A DNA stretch of 64,000 nucleotides from Hemicordylus capensis (GCF_027244095.1 NC_069659.1:334317250-334381249); one strand, 5' to 3'; counted from the stretch's first letter, positions 45,331-56,938 are shown. Translations and numbers: made by a program. Notes: a model not told the origin generated them from the letters alone.

Positions 45331-48300
45331 GAACATAAGAACAGCCCTGATGGATCAGGCTCAAGGCCCATCTAGGCCAGCATCCTGTTTCACACAGTGG
45401 CCCACCAGATGACACTGGAAGCCTCCTACAGGCAGGAGTTGAGGGCATGCCCTCTCCTGCTGTTACTCCCCTGCAACTGGTATTCGGAGGCATCCTGCCC
45501 TTTGAGGCTGGAGGTGGTCTATAGCCCTTCGATGAGTATCTGTTGATAGACCTCTCTTCCATGAAGTTATCCAAACCACTCTTAAAGCCATCCAGGTTGT
45601 TGACTGTCACCACATCTTGTGGCAGAGAATTCCACAAGTTGATTATGTGTGGAAAAAGTACTTCAGTTAGTTGGTCCTAAATTTCCTGGCAATCAATTTC
45701 ATGGGATGAGCCCTGGTTCTAGTGCAATGTGAGAGGGCGAAGAATTTCTCTCTATCCACTTTCTCCACACTATGCATGATTTTATAGACCTCTATCATGT
45801 ATCCCTACAGTCGTCTGTCTTCTAAACTAAATAGACCCAGGTGTTGTAGCCTTGCCTCATAAGGAAGGTGCTCTAGGCCCTTGATCATTTGGTTGCCCTC
45901 CTCTGCACCCTTTCCAGTTCTACAATGTCCTTTTCCAGATGTGGTGACCAGAATTGTACGCAGTACTCCAAGTGTTGTGACACCACCGTTTTGTATAAGG
46001 GCATTATAATATTAGCATTTATATTTTCAGTCCCCTTCATAATGATCCCTAGCATGATATTGACATTTTTCACAGCTGCGGCACATTGAGTGGACACTTT
46101 CAACAAGCTGTCCACCATGATCCCAAAATCCCTCTCCTGGTCAGTCACCGACAGCTCGGATCCCATCAGCGTATACTTGAAGTTGGGGTTTTTCATCCCA
46201 ATGTGCATCACTTTACATTTGCCAACATTGAACAACATTGAACATCGAGCATTTGCCATTTGTCATTTGTCGCCCACTCCCCTAGTTTGGAGAGATCATT
46301 TTGGAGCTCCTCACAATCTCTTTTGGATTTAGCCGAAAGAGATTGGTATCAGCTGCAAATTTGGCCACCTCGCTGCTTACCCCAAGTTCTAGATCATTTA
46401 TGAATAAATTAAAAAGCACTGGTCCCCATACAGATCCCCGGGGGACCCCACTCCTTACTTCCCTCCATTGTGAAAACTCTCCATTTATAACTACCCTCTG
46501 TTTCCTGTCTTTCGACCAGTTAGCAATCCACACATGTATTTGTCCCCTTATCCTATGACCATTAAGTTTCCTCAGGAGTCTTTGATGAGGAACTTTGTCA
46601 AAAGCTTTTTGGAAGTCCAGGTATACTATGTCAACTGGATCACCTTGATCCACACACTTGTTGACACTCTCAAAGAACTCCAAAAGGTTTGTGAGGCAAG
46701 ATTTCCCTTTGCAGAAGCCATGCTGGTTCTCTCCCAGCAGGGCCTGTTCTTCTATGTGCTTTACAATTTTATCCTTGAGGATGCTTTCCATCAATTTGCC
46801 TGGAATGGACATTCAGCTAACTGGCCTATAATTTCTCAGATCGCCCCTGGATCCCTTGTTGAAAATCATTGTTACATTCCAGTCCTCCGGTACAGAGCCC
46901 GATTGCAGGGATGAGTTATATATTATAGCAAGGAGACCAGCAATTTCACATTTGAGTTCTTTGAGGACTCTTGGATGGATGCCATCTAACCATGGTGATT
47001 TGTTAGTTTTTAGTATTTCCATACAGTTTAGAACATTATCTCTTGTCACTTCATCTAACTTAGTTCTTTAGCCTCCATCCCTGAAAAGCCTGTTTCAGGA
47101 ACAGGTATATGCTCAGTATCCTCTACCGTGAAGACAGACGCAAAGAACTCATGTAGCTTCCCTGCAACCTCCATATCCTCCTTAATAATCCCTTTCACTC
47201 CCTCCTTGTCTAATGGTCCAACCGCCTCCCTGGCAGGTTTCCTGCTTCTGATGTATTTAAAGACATTTTTGTTATCCCTCCCTTGAAGCTTATAACTAAA
47301 TGTTCCTCAAACTCTCTTTTTGCCTCCCTTATTGTCACCTTGCATTTCTTTTGCCAGAGTTTGTGTTCCTTTCTGTTCTCCTCATTTGGGCAGGCCTTCC
47401 AATTTTGGAAGGAAGTCTTCTTCCCTTTTATGGCTTCCTTGACATTACCTGTTATCCATGGACTTAACAGTACTTTTCTAACTGGGATTCTAGCATTGTG
47501 GTTTTGAGTAAACCATGCATTCTGGTGCAAAGTGACTCTCCTGACTTTCTCTTTCAGCTTTCTTTTCACCATACTCATCATTTTGGAGAAGTTTCCTCTT
47601 CTGAAATTCAAAGCGTCTGTGTTAGACTTCTTTGGTGATTCTCTCCTCACATGTATGCTGAATTTGATGGCACTATGGTCACTGTTCCCTACAGGGTCGA
47701 TGACACTGACATCCTGCACCAGGTCCTGGGTGCCACTCAGAATTAAGTCCAAGGTCGCCTTCTCTCTGGTTGGTTCCAAGACCAACTGTTCTAGGGCACA
47801 ATCATTCAATGTATCTATAAATTTGACCTCTTTGTCATTACTTGACTGTGAACTTACCCAGTCTATGTAAATTGAAGTCACCCATTATTACAGCCCTGCC
47901 TCTCCTTGACGCCTCCCTCATTTCCTCCTGCAACTCCCAGTCACTGTCAGCATTTTGATCCGGAGGGAGATAGCATGTCCCCATTAGCACATTTCCTTTC
48001 AGGCCTTGTATTGTCACCCACAGAGTTTCTGAGGAGGACTCTGGTCCACCTAGGTTTTCTACTTGTTAGATTCTATTTCTTCTTTAACATATAGTGCTAC
48101 TCTATCTCCAATGCGCCCCTCACTGTCCTTTCTATAGAGTTCATATCCAGGGATAAGTGTCTCACTGTTGCACCATGTTTCTGTTATGCTCACTATACCT
48201 ATTTCTGTGTTAGCAACCAAGCACTCTAGTTCACCCATCTTGGCTCGGAGGCTTCTGGCATTGGCATATAAGCAACTATATGCTAAATCTCTTCCATCGT

Positions 48301-49240
48301 GTCTGCTATCTTTCTTTTGATGCTTTGACCAGCTGGCACAGCCTTCTGTCTGCTCTTTATGTGCTTCTGCTCTGTCCCCTTCTATTTTATCCGAATCCTC
48401 TGCACCCTCACACGTTAGGGGATGGCATTTGCCGAACCGGATACTGTCCAGCTCCTGACGGCTATTTGCCAGGTGTCATTTTAAAAGCTGCTCTGCCACC
48501 TCCTTGATTTTAAGTGCCAGCAGTCTGGTTCCATCTTGGTTCAAGTGCAGCCCGTCTCTTTAGTACAGGCCTTGCTTGCCCCAAAATGAATCCCAGTGCC
48601 TAACCTATCTAAACCCCTCCTCCCGGCACCAACGTGTCATCCACAAATTGAAACCCCTCAGTTCTGCCTGTCTCACTGTACTTGTGTGTGGAACACGTAG
48701 CATTTCTGAGAATGCTACCTTAGGAGTCCTGGACTTCAAAATGCTATCAGCCTAAATTTGGCTTCCAGGACCTCCCGACTACATTTCTGCACATCGTTGG
48801 TGCCAATCTGCACCACAACCGCCCAGCACTGTCTAATAGCCTATCTAGATGCTGCGTGATGTCTGCAACCTTTGCACCAGGCATGTAAGTCAACATGTGG
48901 GTCACAAATCCATTTCTCTATACTTCTAATGATCGAATAGCCCACCACAAGGAGGGCCCCACCCCCGGAGGAGTATCCCCTATGCGAGAGGATATGGGCT
49001 CATCATCCATGGAAGGGGTCCCTTCTAAAGGAAAGTTTCCATCTTCCTCCAATCGATGTCCTCCTTCCCCAAGACCTTCATTCTCCCTGAGAGCAGCGGA
49101 GCTATCAGCCCTGGAGTGGGATGCCTCTCTCACGTCCCTGAAGGTCTCGTCCGCATGTCTCTCTGAGCTTCTCCAGATCCACCACCTTGGTCTCTAAGGA
49201 ACGAGCCTGTTCCCTGAGAGCCAGGAGCTCCTTCTAATGC
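45331..49240 (-). mobile_element. CR1 LINE, nearly full length (3.9 kb), antisense in MEGF6 intron 1
   Basis: The 3' UTR is 45331-45880. ORF2 remnants on the minus strand: RT C-terminus (45885-46259), RT core (46282-46812, with 'VYLDFQKAFDKVPH' and 'GVPRGSVWGPVLFNLFINDL'), pre-RT (46813-47049), and linker plus endonuclease end (47210-47881, 'NSDHSAI'). Upstream, 48100-48300 encodes further endonuclease sequence in broken frames. Beyond 48.7 kb is ORF1: an SGNH/esterase-like segment and a charged, probably coiled-coil segment (LREQARSLETKVVDLEKL). The RT catalytic context reads FAADT instead of the FADDT of the other copy, so one catalytic aspartate is lost. Several frameshifts make it inactive. 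Confidence 0.92.
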
Positions 49241-49550
49241 CTTGTTTTGAATTTAATTGCTGCGATACAGAGCTAGGATGTTGTATATCCAGTGTGGAAA
49301 AAGTTGCTGTTTTGGGGGGTTCTTGGTTGCTGCGAGACTGCTCCTCCTACTGTTTACTTTCCAAATGAGACTTGCCCGAATAGAGGCATATTGCTGCTGC
49401 TGAGCAGCTAGTCTGGAAAGTGCCCAGGTTGGCAGGGGATGGGGAATGGTAAACTGAATCAGTATTGATTTCCTTACAGCAGTTCTTTTCCACATTTCTA
49501 TCTGAAGGAACACTTCACTGCTTCACTAGGTCAGGGAAGGAGAGAGTTCT

Positions 49551-49650
49551 TAGCTCAGTGGCTATGCTTTTCAGGCAGATGGTCCTACATTCAGTCTCCA
49601 GCTAAAAAGGATCAAGACCCATGCCTGCAACCCTGGAGACCTGTTGCTGG
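49551..49650 (+). mobile_element. Decayed tRNA-derived SINE
   Basis: 'agttcttagctcagtggctatgc', 'agatggtcctacattcagtctcc' and 'cctgcaaccctggagacctg' follow the tRNA SINE order. The tail is lost. Confidence 0.5.
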
Positions 49651-49664
49651 TAAGAGTAGGCAGT

Positions 49665-49940
49665 ATGGGGGTATATAATAGCCTTGCTGGATCAGACTTA
49701 TCTAGTCCCAGTGCTCTGTTTCCCACAGTGGCCCACCAGATGTCTTGGGAAACCACACAACTAGGAAATGAAGGCATGCCCTCTTTGTTTATGTTGTTCC
49801 TCTGCAACTAGTGTTCAGAGGTATTGTGCCTCTGAATGTGGAGGTGACCTATAGCCGTCAGGATTAGGAGCCAATGATAGACTGTCCTTCATGAATTTTT
49901 TCTAACCCTGCTTAAAGTTATCCAAGCTGCTGGCCATCAC
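49665..49940 (-). mobile_element. CR1 LINE 3' UTR fragment
   Basis: Matches 45331-45610 in order: 'gccttgctggatcaga', 'cacagtggcccaccagatg', 'cctctgcaactagtgttcagaggta', 'ggaggtgacctatagcc'. It is strongly diverged and older than the two long CR1 copies. Confidence 0.8.
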
Positions 49941-50176
49941 AGATTAGCCACTATGAATATGATCCTACACCATTATGGATACCAGATGAACCGTTTGTCT
50001 GACTTGATGTAAGTCATTTTGTGCTACTTCTTATCCAAGTAGTGAGCATTGCTACTTCGTATGTGGATGATGATGGACAGTGTGGTCGTGGTGTGCCATT
50101 TTGATGTAGTTATTACATTTTTCTAGAATTGTGTCATCTATAATACACTGTAATAACTTATCCTCTTCTGCTTTAG

Positions 50177-50311
50177 GCCAAATGTATGTCCTGAACAAGA
50201 GCTGGCAATGGTTGGACACCAGCAGCCATGTGTTCAAGCCTTCACCCGTTTGGTAAAGATCTGGAAGCAGAACTGTGCAGCACAGAGGTGGTGCCTAGGC
50301 TATGAGAGAAG
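50177..50311 (+). CDS. MEGF6: MEGF6 exon 2: first half of EMI domain
   Basis: 45 codons (135 bp) in phase 2. Residues 30-74 open PNVCPEQELAMVG, then QQPCVQAF, then WKQNC, QRWCLGYERR. The cysteines at 33, 47, 62 and 68 are the EMI-domain pattern. Human MEGF6 as I recall it starts its EMI domain almost identically (PNVC.EQEL..VG..QPCVQA), which separates it from MEGF10/11, PEAR1 and EGFL7. The acceptor is 'ttctgctttag', the donor 'ag|gtaatg'. EMI domains act in extracellular protein-protein contacts and multimerisation. Confidence 0.92.
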
Positions 50312-51344
50312 GTAATGCACAGAACTGTGTTTTAAAAACTTGCTCGAGAAAACCACAAGTTAGTGTAGTTGCATGTCTGAGATTCATCCTAGAAATCCAA
50401 AGCATGCAATGTGCGACGTTCAGATTTTGTGATAAAAGGGGAAAGGAGATTTTAAAAGTCTGCTATGCTTTACAAGTATATTTTTCTTTTAAATGTTGCT
50501 TATAGTAAGTAAGGATCTTCTTATCCCTAAGGGAACAGGCTGAGAAACCTATGCTAGTTGAATGATGGTCTGCTCTCTTTTCCTTGAGGCCATTGAAGGG
50601 CTACATATTTATTTCTACAAACTATTTCCACCATGATTTTCCACTATAAAAAGTTCTCAATGCAGTTTTCAACAATGTTAAATAAAAGCTCAACTTCAGC
50701 CATTCTAAAAAAAAAAAGTTGAGCTATTTTCTAAAACCCAGTAGTACAGGATAATAGTGACTGGTGTTGGTTTAAAAGTTTGGTTGAACAGGACGGACTT
50801 AACTTGGCTCCTAAACAAGAACAGGGACACCTCCCAGGTGAACTTCCCCAGTAAGAGGATTCTACAGTTGGGGTACCATCACAGAGAGGGCTCCGTCTCC
50901 AGTTGCTTTTTGACTCTATAGAAGGGCTTCAAGTGATTGATTGCTGGGTAGGTTTGAGGGGAAAGACTGTCCTTCAGATGCCTAGTATCTAGCGTGTTCA
51001 GGACTGGTAAATGAGATACAGATATGAGAGGGCAGGCAAATAACTCTTGTGGACTTCCTTGCAAAGCACTTTTTTTAAAAGCCTCTGTCAGAAGCCACAT
51101 GCAAAAAGAATAACAAAGACCAGTTCAATGTAACTCATTTTTTATCACTCAGATGATGATGTAAAATAGCTTCTCATATGCTTGATTTTGGCAGCATCAA
51201 AAACTGGAACAATACAGAGAAAGTTAGCCTGGTAAAGCAGTTTAATAACTGTAAAAAGGTCCCCATCTCAAGCTAAGGGTGTAAAAACCAAAAAACCCAA
51301 CCCTGTTGTCTCTGGAGGAGAGCACATTTCACCCACCTTTTAGG

Positions 51345-51600
51345 AACTGCCTTATACAGAGTCAAACCATTGGACCATCTAGCCCAGTATTGTCTACACT
51401 GACTGACAGCGGCTTCTCCAGGGTTTCAGGCAGGAGTCTCTCCCAGCCCTAACCAGAGATGCCAGATCGTGAACCTGGGACCTTCTGCATGCAAGCATGC
51501 AGATGCTCTCCCATTGAGCTATGGCCATTTCCTAAGGGGAATATTTTACAGTGCTCACATATAGTCACCCATTCCAATGCAAACCAAGAACATCATCCTC
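51345..51600 (-). mobile_element. 5S/tRNA chimeric SINE keeping a full tRNA-like part
   Basis: On the minus strand the order is a partial 5S-like head ('ggtttgcattggaatgggtgact', 'gtgagcactgtaaaatattcccc'), then 'ggccatagctcaatgggagagc' (tRNA A box), 'ggtcccaggttcacgatctgg' (B box), 'agggctgggagagactcctgcc', and the tail 'caatactgggctagatggtccaatgg'. It shows both heads in one element. Confidence 0.72.
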
Positions 51601-52721
51601 ATCTAGGGTCCCAAGGTTAGGAGCCCCTATCTTAAGGGGAATGCTATAAAGTGTCTTGTAAGATCATATTCTTCACGTAGGGGTGCAGGTGTAATTGTGA
51701 GGTGGCTCGTCCATCCTTCCCCAGCAAGGTGTGTGAAAAGAAACAGCAGTTCTGGGGCAGCTTCTGAGTGAGGCCGACCAAATTTCGGAGAGGCTGGAAT
51801 GAAAAAGCTGGGCAGAGAACTAAAGCATCTTCAGGTGCAGGACTGTTCTCTAGGAGCTGATGTAACCTGATGCTGACTTGTAGGATTGTTCTGCCATTTA
51901 TCCTCCATCTAGGGCTCAGTGTGTATATCTGCAAATCAGCCAAATATAACAAAGATACCATAAGCCTCCAGCGATCTCTCCTCCAAAGAAAGCCAATATT
52001 CAAGTAGCACTGCAACTCCTGGAACTTCTTCTCACTGCTCAGAAAAGTGGGGAATGAGTGCATTATAAACCTCCTTGTACTGATCTAGAACACAGGTTCA
52101 GCGTTAAGTCAAAGCAAAATTGGCATAAGGACATTGGGCACACTCCTGTTCTCCCTTGAGCTTAATAACAAAGCTCTAATTGAATTTAATGAGCAGTATT
52201 TCAGCCTTTGAATCACAACACTTAAGAACAGTAATAAGGATCAGAGACATTTAGAGTCAGATTCACTCTACTTTAATCATTTTTCCTTTTATGAGTGCTT
52301 TTAAAATGGTATCCTGGGGAACCTTGGGTCCTTTGCTGAAAAGATCAATAATGGCAGGCAAGTTGCCCTGAAAGACAGTTTGTTCATCACTGGCCCTCTC
52401 GGACAACTTAAAGATTAAGGAGAGCACACCTAAAACACACCAAGACATCCTATTTGTCAGGCATGATGGTGAGACCAAATGACCAGCAGCTCACCTGTAC
52501 TGAATGCACCCTGGAACAAACCCCAGGTCTTGCGTCTGTAGCAGGTTCACTGAGAATAAATGGGTAATTGGTGTGCAATGTGTTCCCTGTGGGTAGGAAG
52601 TCTGAAAGTCATTGCATTTCTAAAAGTGACAATGCACCTGAAAATCATACTCTAGAAAGGAGTTGCTGTTCGTTTGTTATGTGCTGAATGTGGGCTGTAT
52701 CTGGTGTCTGAATAACTCTGA

Positions 52722-53162
52722 AGTAGGACGGTGTGTGCCTATTCTCACAACCAAAAAGCAGGGTAGGAGTCCAGCCTACCATCCACCCAGCCAGGCTCCA
52801 AACCATGCTCCTGAGAAACAGTTTTATGTCAACAAAAATGGAGGTCAGAGAAACTCAACCATTCAATTGTGATTGAATCTCTCAATAATAAAGAGGAAGT
52901 GATTGTGTGCTGGCTGCAATCTGGGTAGGAGGGTGAAGACCATCTCACCTGGTGTACCCCGCACCGTACTGAGGGTGGAGGAAAAGCATGTCCTGTGCTG
53001 TCCTACCCAGATCACAGCTAGCACACAATTGCTTCCCCTTCCTCCCACCTCCATTTTTTCCGACACACAACTGTTTCTTAAGAGTAGGCATGGGGCTTGG
53101 CACCTGGCTAGATGCTCTTCCTACTTGCCTTCTGGTTTTGAGAATGAGCCTGTGTGTGGTGG
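52722..53162. mobile_element. Foldback (palindromic) DNA element next to MEGF6 exon 3
   Basis: The outer arm near 52728-52850 ('gtgtgtgcctattctcacaacc', 'aaacagttttatgtc') is mirrored by 53045-53160 ('gacacacaactgttt', 'ggttttgagaatgagcctgtgtg'). The inner arm 52898-52935 ('gattgtgtgctggctgcaatctgggtagga') is mirrored by 53003-53035. It is probably a MITE of unassigned superfamily. It ends about 70 bp before exon 3. Confidence 0.7.
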
Positions 53163-53230
53163 TGGTGGTGGGGAGGGGTACACAGCTTTTTTGATTTCTT
53201 GAAATACCTCTTTTTGTTTTTTTAAAAAAG

Positions 53231-53343
53231 GACTGGCTATTATACAATCTATAAGCAAGTGTACAGCATGGAGCATCACACTGCCTTTAAATGTTGTCCT
53301 GGATGGCACAGGAAGAATGATGACGAACCTGGATGCCTGCACT
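53231..53343 (+). CDS. MEGF6: MEGF6 exon 3: second half of EMI domain
   Basis: 113 bp, entering in phase 2 and leaving in phase 1. Residues 75-111 include TGYYTIYKQVYS, then FKCCPGW, and end DEPGCLH. The CCPGW motif (Cys95, Cys96) and Cys109 close the EMI domain. The acceptor follows a long T-rich tract ('tgtttttttaaaaaag'); the donor is 'cact|gtaagt'. The conserved tyrosine pattern (YY..Y.QVY) matches MEGF6. Confidence 0.93.
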
Positions 53344-53669
53344 GTAAGTTGCAATTGTCTAATATTGTAGGCTGCTTCCCCTATGGCCTTCTTATGAGTA
53401 TACATAGTAAAGTCAAGTGTGAAAGTAGCAAATCTGTTCAGAAACAAATATCCTTCAATAAAACTTGTTGGGAAGATGCAGTTAGCTGTAGCTTGCTGGT
53501 GCATTTGTTAGCAAATTCAGGTTTGCTGTCATGTAATGTGTGAAAAGTGTTTTTAAAGTGTCTACTTTTTTCGCTTGGCTCTACGGAGTGTGTGTGTTTG
53601 CTATTTCAAGCAGGATTTGTAACATTAAAAGTAAAAATCCCAAACGCTGTCTCTTTCCCCCCCCTACAG
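53344..53669 (+). other. MEGF6: MEGF6 intron 3 (326 bp)
   Basis: A short intron without recognised repeats. It ends 'tctttccccccccctacag'. Confidence 0.9.
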
Positions 53670-53774
53670 CACTGTGCTCTGTAGGTACTTGCTTCAATGG
53701 AGGGCAATGCTCTGAAGACATATCTCGGGTGTGCCAGTGTTCAGAGGGGTTTCAGGGTTCACGCTGCCAGTATG
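53670..53774 (+). CDS. MEGF6: MEGF6 exon 4: first EGF-like domain
   Basis: 105 bp, phase 1 at both ends, as is typical for EGF-module exons. Residues 112-146 read SLCSVGTCFNGGQC, then VCQCSEGFQGSRCQY. The six EGF cysteines are at 114, 119, 125, 133, 135 and 144. The last codon is completed by the next exon, expected to start a calcium-binding EGF (DVDEC in MEGF6). No such exon is found before 64000, so intron 4 is longer than 10.2 kb or the next exon is unrecognised. The gene continues off the window. Confidence 0.93.
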
Positions 53775-55566
53775 GTGAGTCAGATCTTCAATCCTTTGTT
53801 GCTCTGGAAGGTGTTTCATCAATGTTGTGCCACTTAGCCTAGTGGCATACAATTTCCTTCATAGAGTATAGAAGTCAAATCCACTGGGAGGAATATCTCA
53901 AGTCATTGGGCTGCATGTGGAGATTGCATTTGGTTCTGTGATCCATAACAGAGGTTGCCTGTAGGAGGTTCAAGAGTCCTATATTGTGCAATGAGAAATC
54001 CAGAAGTGCAGTTTGCAATAACTATGTAGAGTCTCTGCACAATGGTACTTGTTTATACAATCTGTGTCCCAATGTGGGATGTGAGTAGCAAGTTACTGTG
54101 TGGGGTCTACTGAGAGTTGCTTTGAATTCATAACTAACACCTGGCTCATTCCTGATCCAGGATTATGTATCACTGGTGTTGAAAGGGAGAAGGAAAGGTG
54201 GTACCACATGTCTCAGGCATAAATAACCTGGCCTGGCTTATTTGTCAGGATCAAATTTACATGAAAATCTTTCTTTTTCTCCTGTTCTGGATGGATACTG
54301 GGTGGGTGGTCTCATGTAGCTATTTGTGAGCTCCCCAAATGTGAGTGTGGAATCATTCCACAACACGATGGACATTGGTGTAGATTAATGACACTGATGT
54401 ATGTTCGACATTGGAATGACCTCCCTTCATGTAATCTGGTAGCCAAATTGCATCAGAGACCAGTAGGAGTAATCCTGCCACTGTGGAGTAGAGACTTTGT
54501 AGATGTAGGTTGGTATGTTGGAAGCACAGTAACGGAGTTGTGTTTTCATTGACATCTGCACAATGTCAAATTTAGCAAGAGCTTCAGAACTCCCTTTAGC
54601 TTCGGCAGGGGAATGTCAAGAGAATCTGAGCCAGCATTTCAAATCTCCAGTTGTAAATGCAGTGATTACCTTAATGTCTAAAGCATAAAGGCATTCCCTG
54701 GAGCAGACGAAGCATATGGCATTCCAGGACAGGGAAACGATGGAGCTGCAAAGTCTGGAGTGATAAGGTTAGATTTTGGAATCAAAACAAGATTCTGTGG
54801 TGGTTATTTCCTGGGGGGCTGAGCAGAGTGCTGACAAGATGCCATTAAAAATAATGCTGCTTAGTCTGCCATTTCTAGCTCTTTACAACTGGGAGGAGTG
54901 TTAACATGGTGGTCTGTGCACTTTCTACTGATTCCTGAGGGTCAGAATGGAATTTCAACAGTCATCACTTCTAGTGCGTGTTATGCACTTGCTGCTATCA
55001 AGAGGCTGCCGGGAATTGATCTGTGAAGCAGATACTAGAGATGAGGAAATTCCATTTGGAAGCACTGGTGAGGATCATTCTTGCTCCTCGGAAAGAAATG
55101 AGAAGACTGCTGCAACTGTTGGAGAGCTTTAGCAGACATGGGTCTGAGATGCCTTTATTGTGAAGTTGGCAGCTCTGAAGAGAAAAAGGGACATGGTTGA
55201 AATTCCTTCTGTATAGAAGATCCCCTTCAAGTAGGGTTAGTTGTCTTAGAACAATAAGATAATGTGCCTATATTTGTGACCCATGCAATTACAGTTCAAG
55301 GGTTGATTACAAATGGCACACTCCCATGGAGTGTGAAGAGAGAGCCTGTGCTATACTAGGAATCGTAGTCCTGCTGCTGCAGTTAATTACAATTGATCGC
55401 CACAGTCAGATGGTAGAGAAGCACCTACCATAAGTCAGAAGCTGTGAGCACTCCTGTTTTGCTGATTGTGAGTTACAACCAAGGTAGACCACCTGTGCTT
55501 GTCTACTAAGTAGGAGCTGGATCAGAAGACTTTTCCTCCAACCACATTCAGCAGCTGGGTACAGGG

Positions 55567-55887
55567 AGGAGAGCTGGTCTTGTGGTAGCAAGCATGAATT
55601 GTTGCCTTTGCTAAGCAGGTTCTGCCCTGGTTTGCATTTGAATGGGAGACTACATGTGAGAGCACTGTAAGATATTCCTCTGAGGGGATGAGGCTACTCT
55701 GGGACGAGAACCTACCTGTGTGTGTGCGCAGAAGGTTCCAAGTTCCCTCCCTCACATCTCCAAGATAGGACTGGGAGAGACTCCTGCCCGCAACCATGGA
55801 GAAGCTGCTACCAGTCAGTGTAAACAATACTGAGCTAGATGGACCCATTATCTGACTCGGTATAAGGCAGCTTTCTCTGTTCCTATG
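55567..55887 (+). mobile_element. 5S rRNA/tRNA chimeric SINE, full copy
   Basis: Head 'tcttgtggtagcaagcatgaattgttgcctttgctaagcaggttctgccctggtttgcatttgaatgggagact', very close to the 5S rRNA control region. Then 'cgagaacctacctgtgtgtgtgcgcagaaggttcc', corresponding to the tRNA stretch between A and B boxes, and the shared tail ending 'ggcagctttctctgttcctatg'. Confidence 0.8.
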
Positions 55888-56094
55888 TATGCTGGATAGG
55901 AGGGAGCTCTGCAACCCAGCTGCTGCTTAGCAGACACGTAAGGTGTCTCCTATATTGGTCTCAACTTGCACCTGATCAGTTCCCAAATTAGGATAAGAGG
56001 CTCCTTCTAACCTAATCATGATTGTGTGAAGTGCTGTAGTAGCTGCCAGTCGTAGTTGAATGCTAGTTCTGTGGTGGTGGGCTACAGTTTATCT

Positions 56095-56395
56095 TATTTA
56101 TGTTTTTATTTAGCATATTTTTATACCGCCCCAAACACAAGTTCTCTGGGCAGTTTACAAGACAATAAAAACAACCAATACAAAGATTAACATATTTCAG
56201 CAATTAAAATTTAAAAAATTAAACTATTAAAACACAATTTAAAAATATCTAATTAAAAGCCTGGGTGAAAAAATGCATCTTGACTGCCCTTTTAAAAACT
56301 GTAAGAGATGGGGAGGCTCTTATTTCAGCAGGAAGTGTGTTCCAAAGCCTCGGGGCAGCAATGGAGAAGGCCCAGTTGCCAGTAATGTGTTGGGT
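56095..56395 (-). mobile_element. L2 LINE 3' fragment
   Basis: The minus-strand reading gives the L2 C-terminal block (FSIAAPRLWN, 'aacacacttcctgctgaaataagagcctcc') followed by the 3' UTR and a reversed tail ('tataccgccccaaaca'). Confidence 0.75.
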
Positions 56396-56732
56396 TTTCA
56401 TGTCCTGCTCCATGAGAACACACCCAGCTTAGCAGTTATAGTTAACCTTTAACTGTGATCACATGGGTCATAAGAAAAGACCCAATAATTTCTGTTTCCC
56501 TGTTAGGTTAAACAGCCCTCCAGTAGTTCAAAATCAATGTACTCTCCTGTTGGATGATTAGAATCTTATTATTGGCCGTGTGAAAATTCTCGTCATTTTT
56601 GCTACAAGATTACTGACATTACTGGTTGGTGAATCATAATTCTGGCTGAAAGTGTATTGCACAAGAAGCATCCCCACATTTTGTCTTTTGGAAGAAGGAT
56701 AAAGATATGAACAAAGGGAAACAGGAATAGAA

Positions 56733-56938
56733 TTGGGGTGTAGCTCAGTGGCAGAGAACCTGCCTTGCATACAGAAGATCCCAGATTCAGCCTTGGCATC
56801 TCGAGGTAGAACTGGGAAAGTGGTCTGCAAACTTAGTATCAATCTGTATGAATCTCTGGGGAGCTGCTGCTGGTCAAGTATATGCAATACTGAGCTAGAT
56901 GGCTCAGTGGTCTAACATGGTATAAAGCAGCTTCAGAC
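56733..56938 (+). mobile_element. tRNA-derived SINE
   Basis: 'ggggtgtagctcagtggcagagaacctgccttgcatacagaag' (tRNA head), 'gatcccagattcagccttggc' (B box), and the tail 'caatactgagctagatggctcagtggtc' ending 'ggtataaagcagcttc'. Confidence 0.82.

Larger units (their letters stand above)
35143..50176 (+). other. MEGF6: MEGF6 intron 1 (15.0 kb)
   Basis: GT at 35143-35144 and a 'cttctgctttag' acceptor ending at 50176. It contains an antisense CR1 of 3.9 kb, hAT MITEs, L2 pieces and SINEs, listed separately. Stretches such as 37400-38600, 41365-41840, 42200-42980, 44362-45330 and 49941-50170 show nothing I can assign. Confidence 0.85.
50312..53230 (+). other. MEGF6: MEGF6 intron 2 (2.9 kb)
   Basis: Bounded by consensus GT and AG. 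It contains a minus-strand SINE (51345-51600) and a foldback element (52722-53162). Other parts (50312-51340 and 51600-52720) hold no recognisable gene. Minus-strand ORFs at 51644-52063 and 52263-52478 have no known domain. Confidence 0.85.

Noticed and set aside
51644-52063. A 139-codon minus-strand ORF in MEGF6 intron 2
   Set aside because: No domain, no splice support and no conserved motif. The length is within chance for this much sequence.
55567-55690. Possible 5S rRNA gene
   Set aside because: Only the internal-promoter region resembles 5S. The 5' and 3' parts differ, no T-run terminator is in place, and a SINE tail follows.
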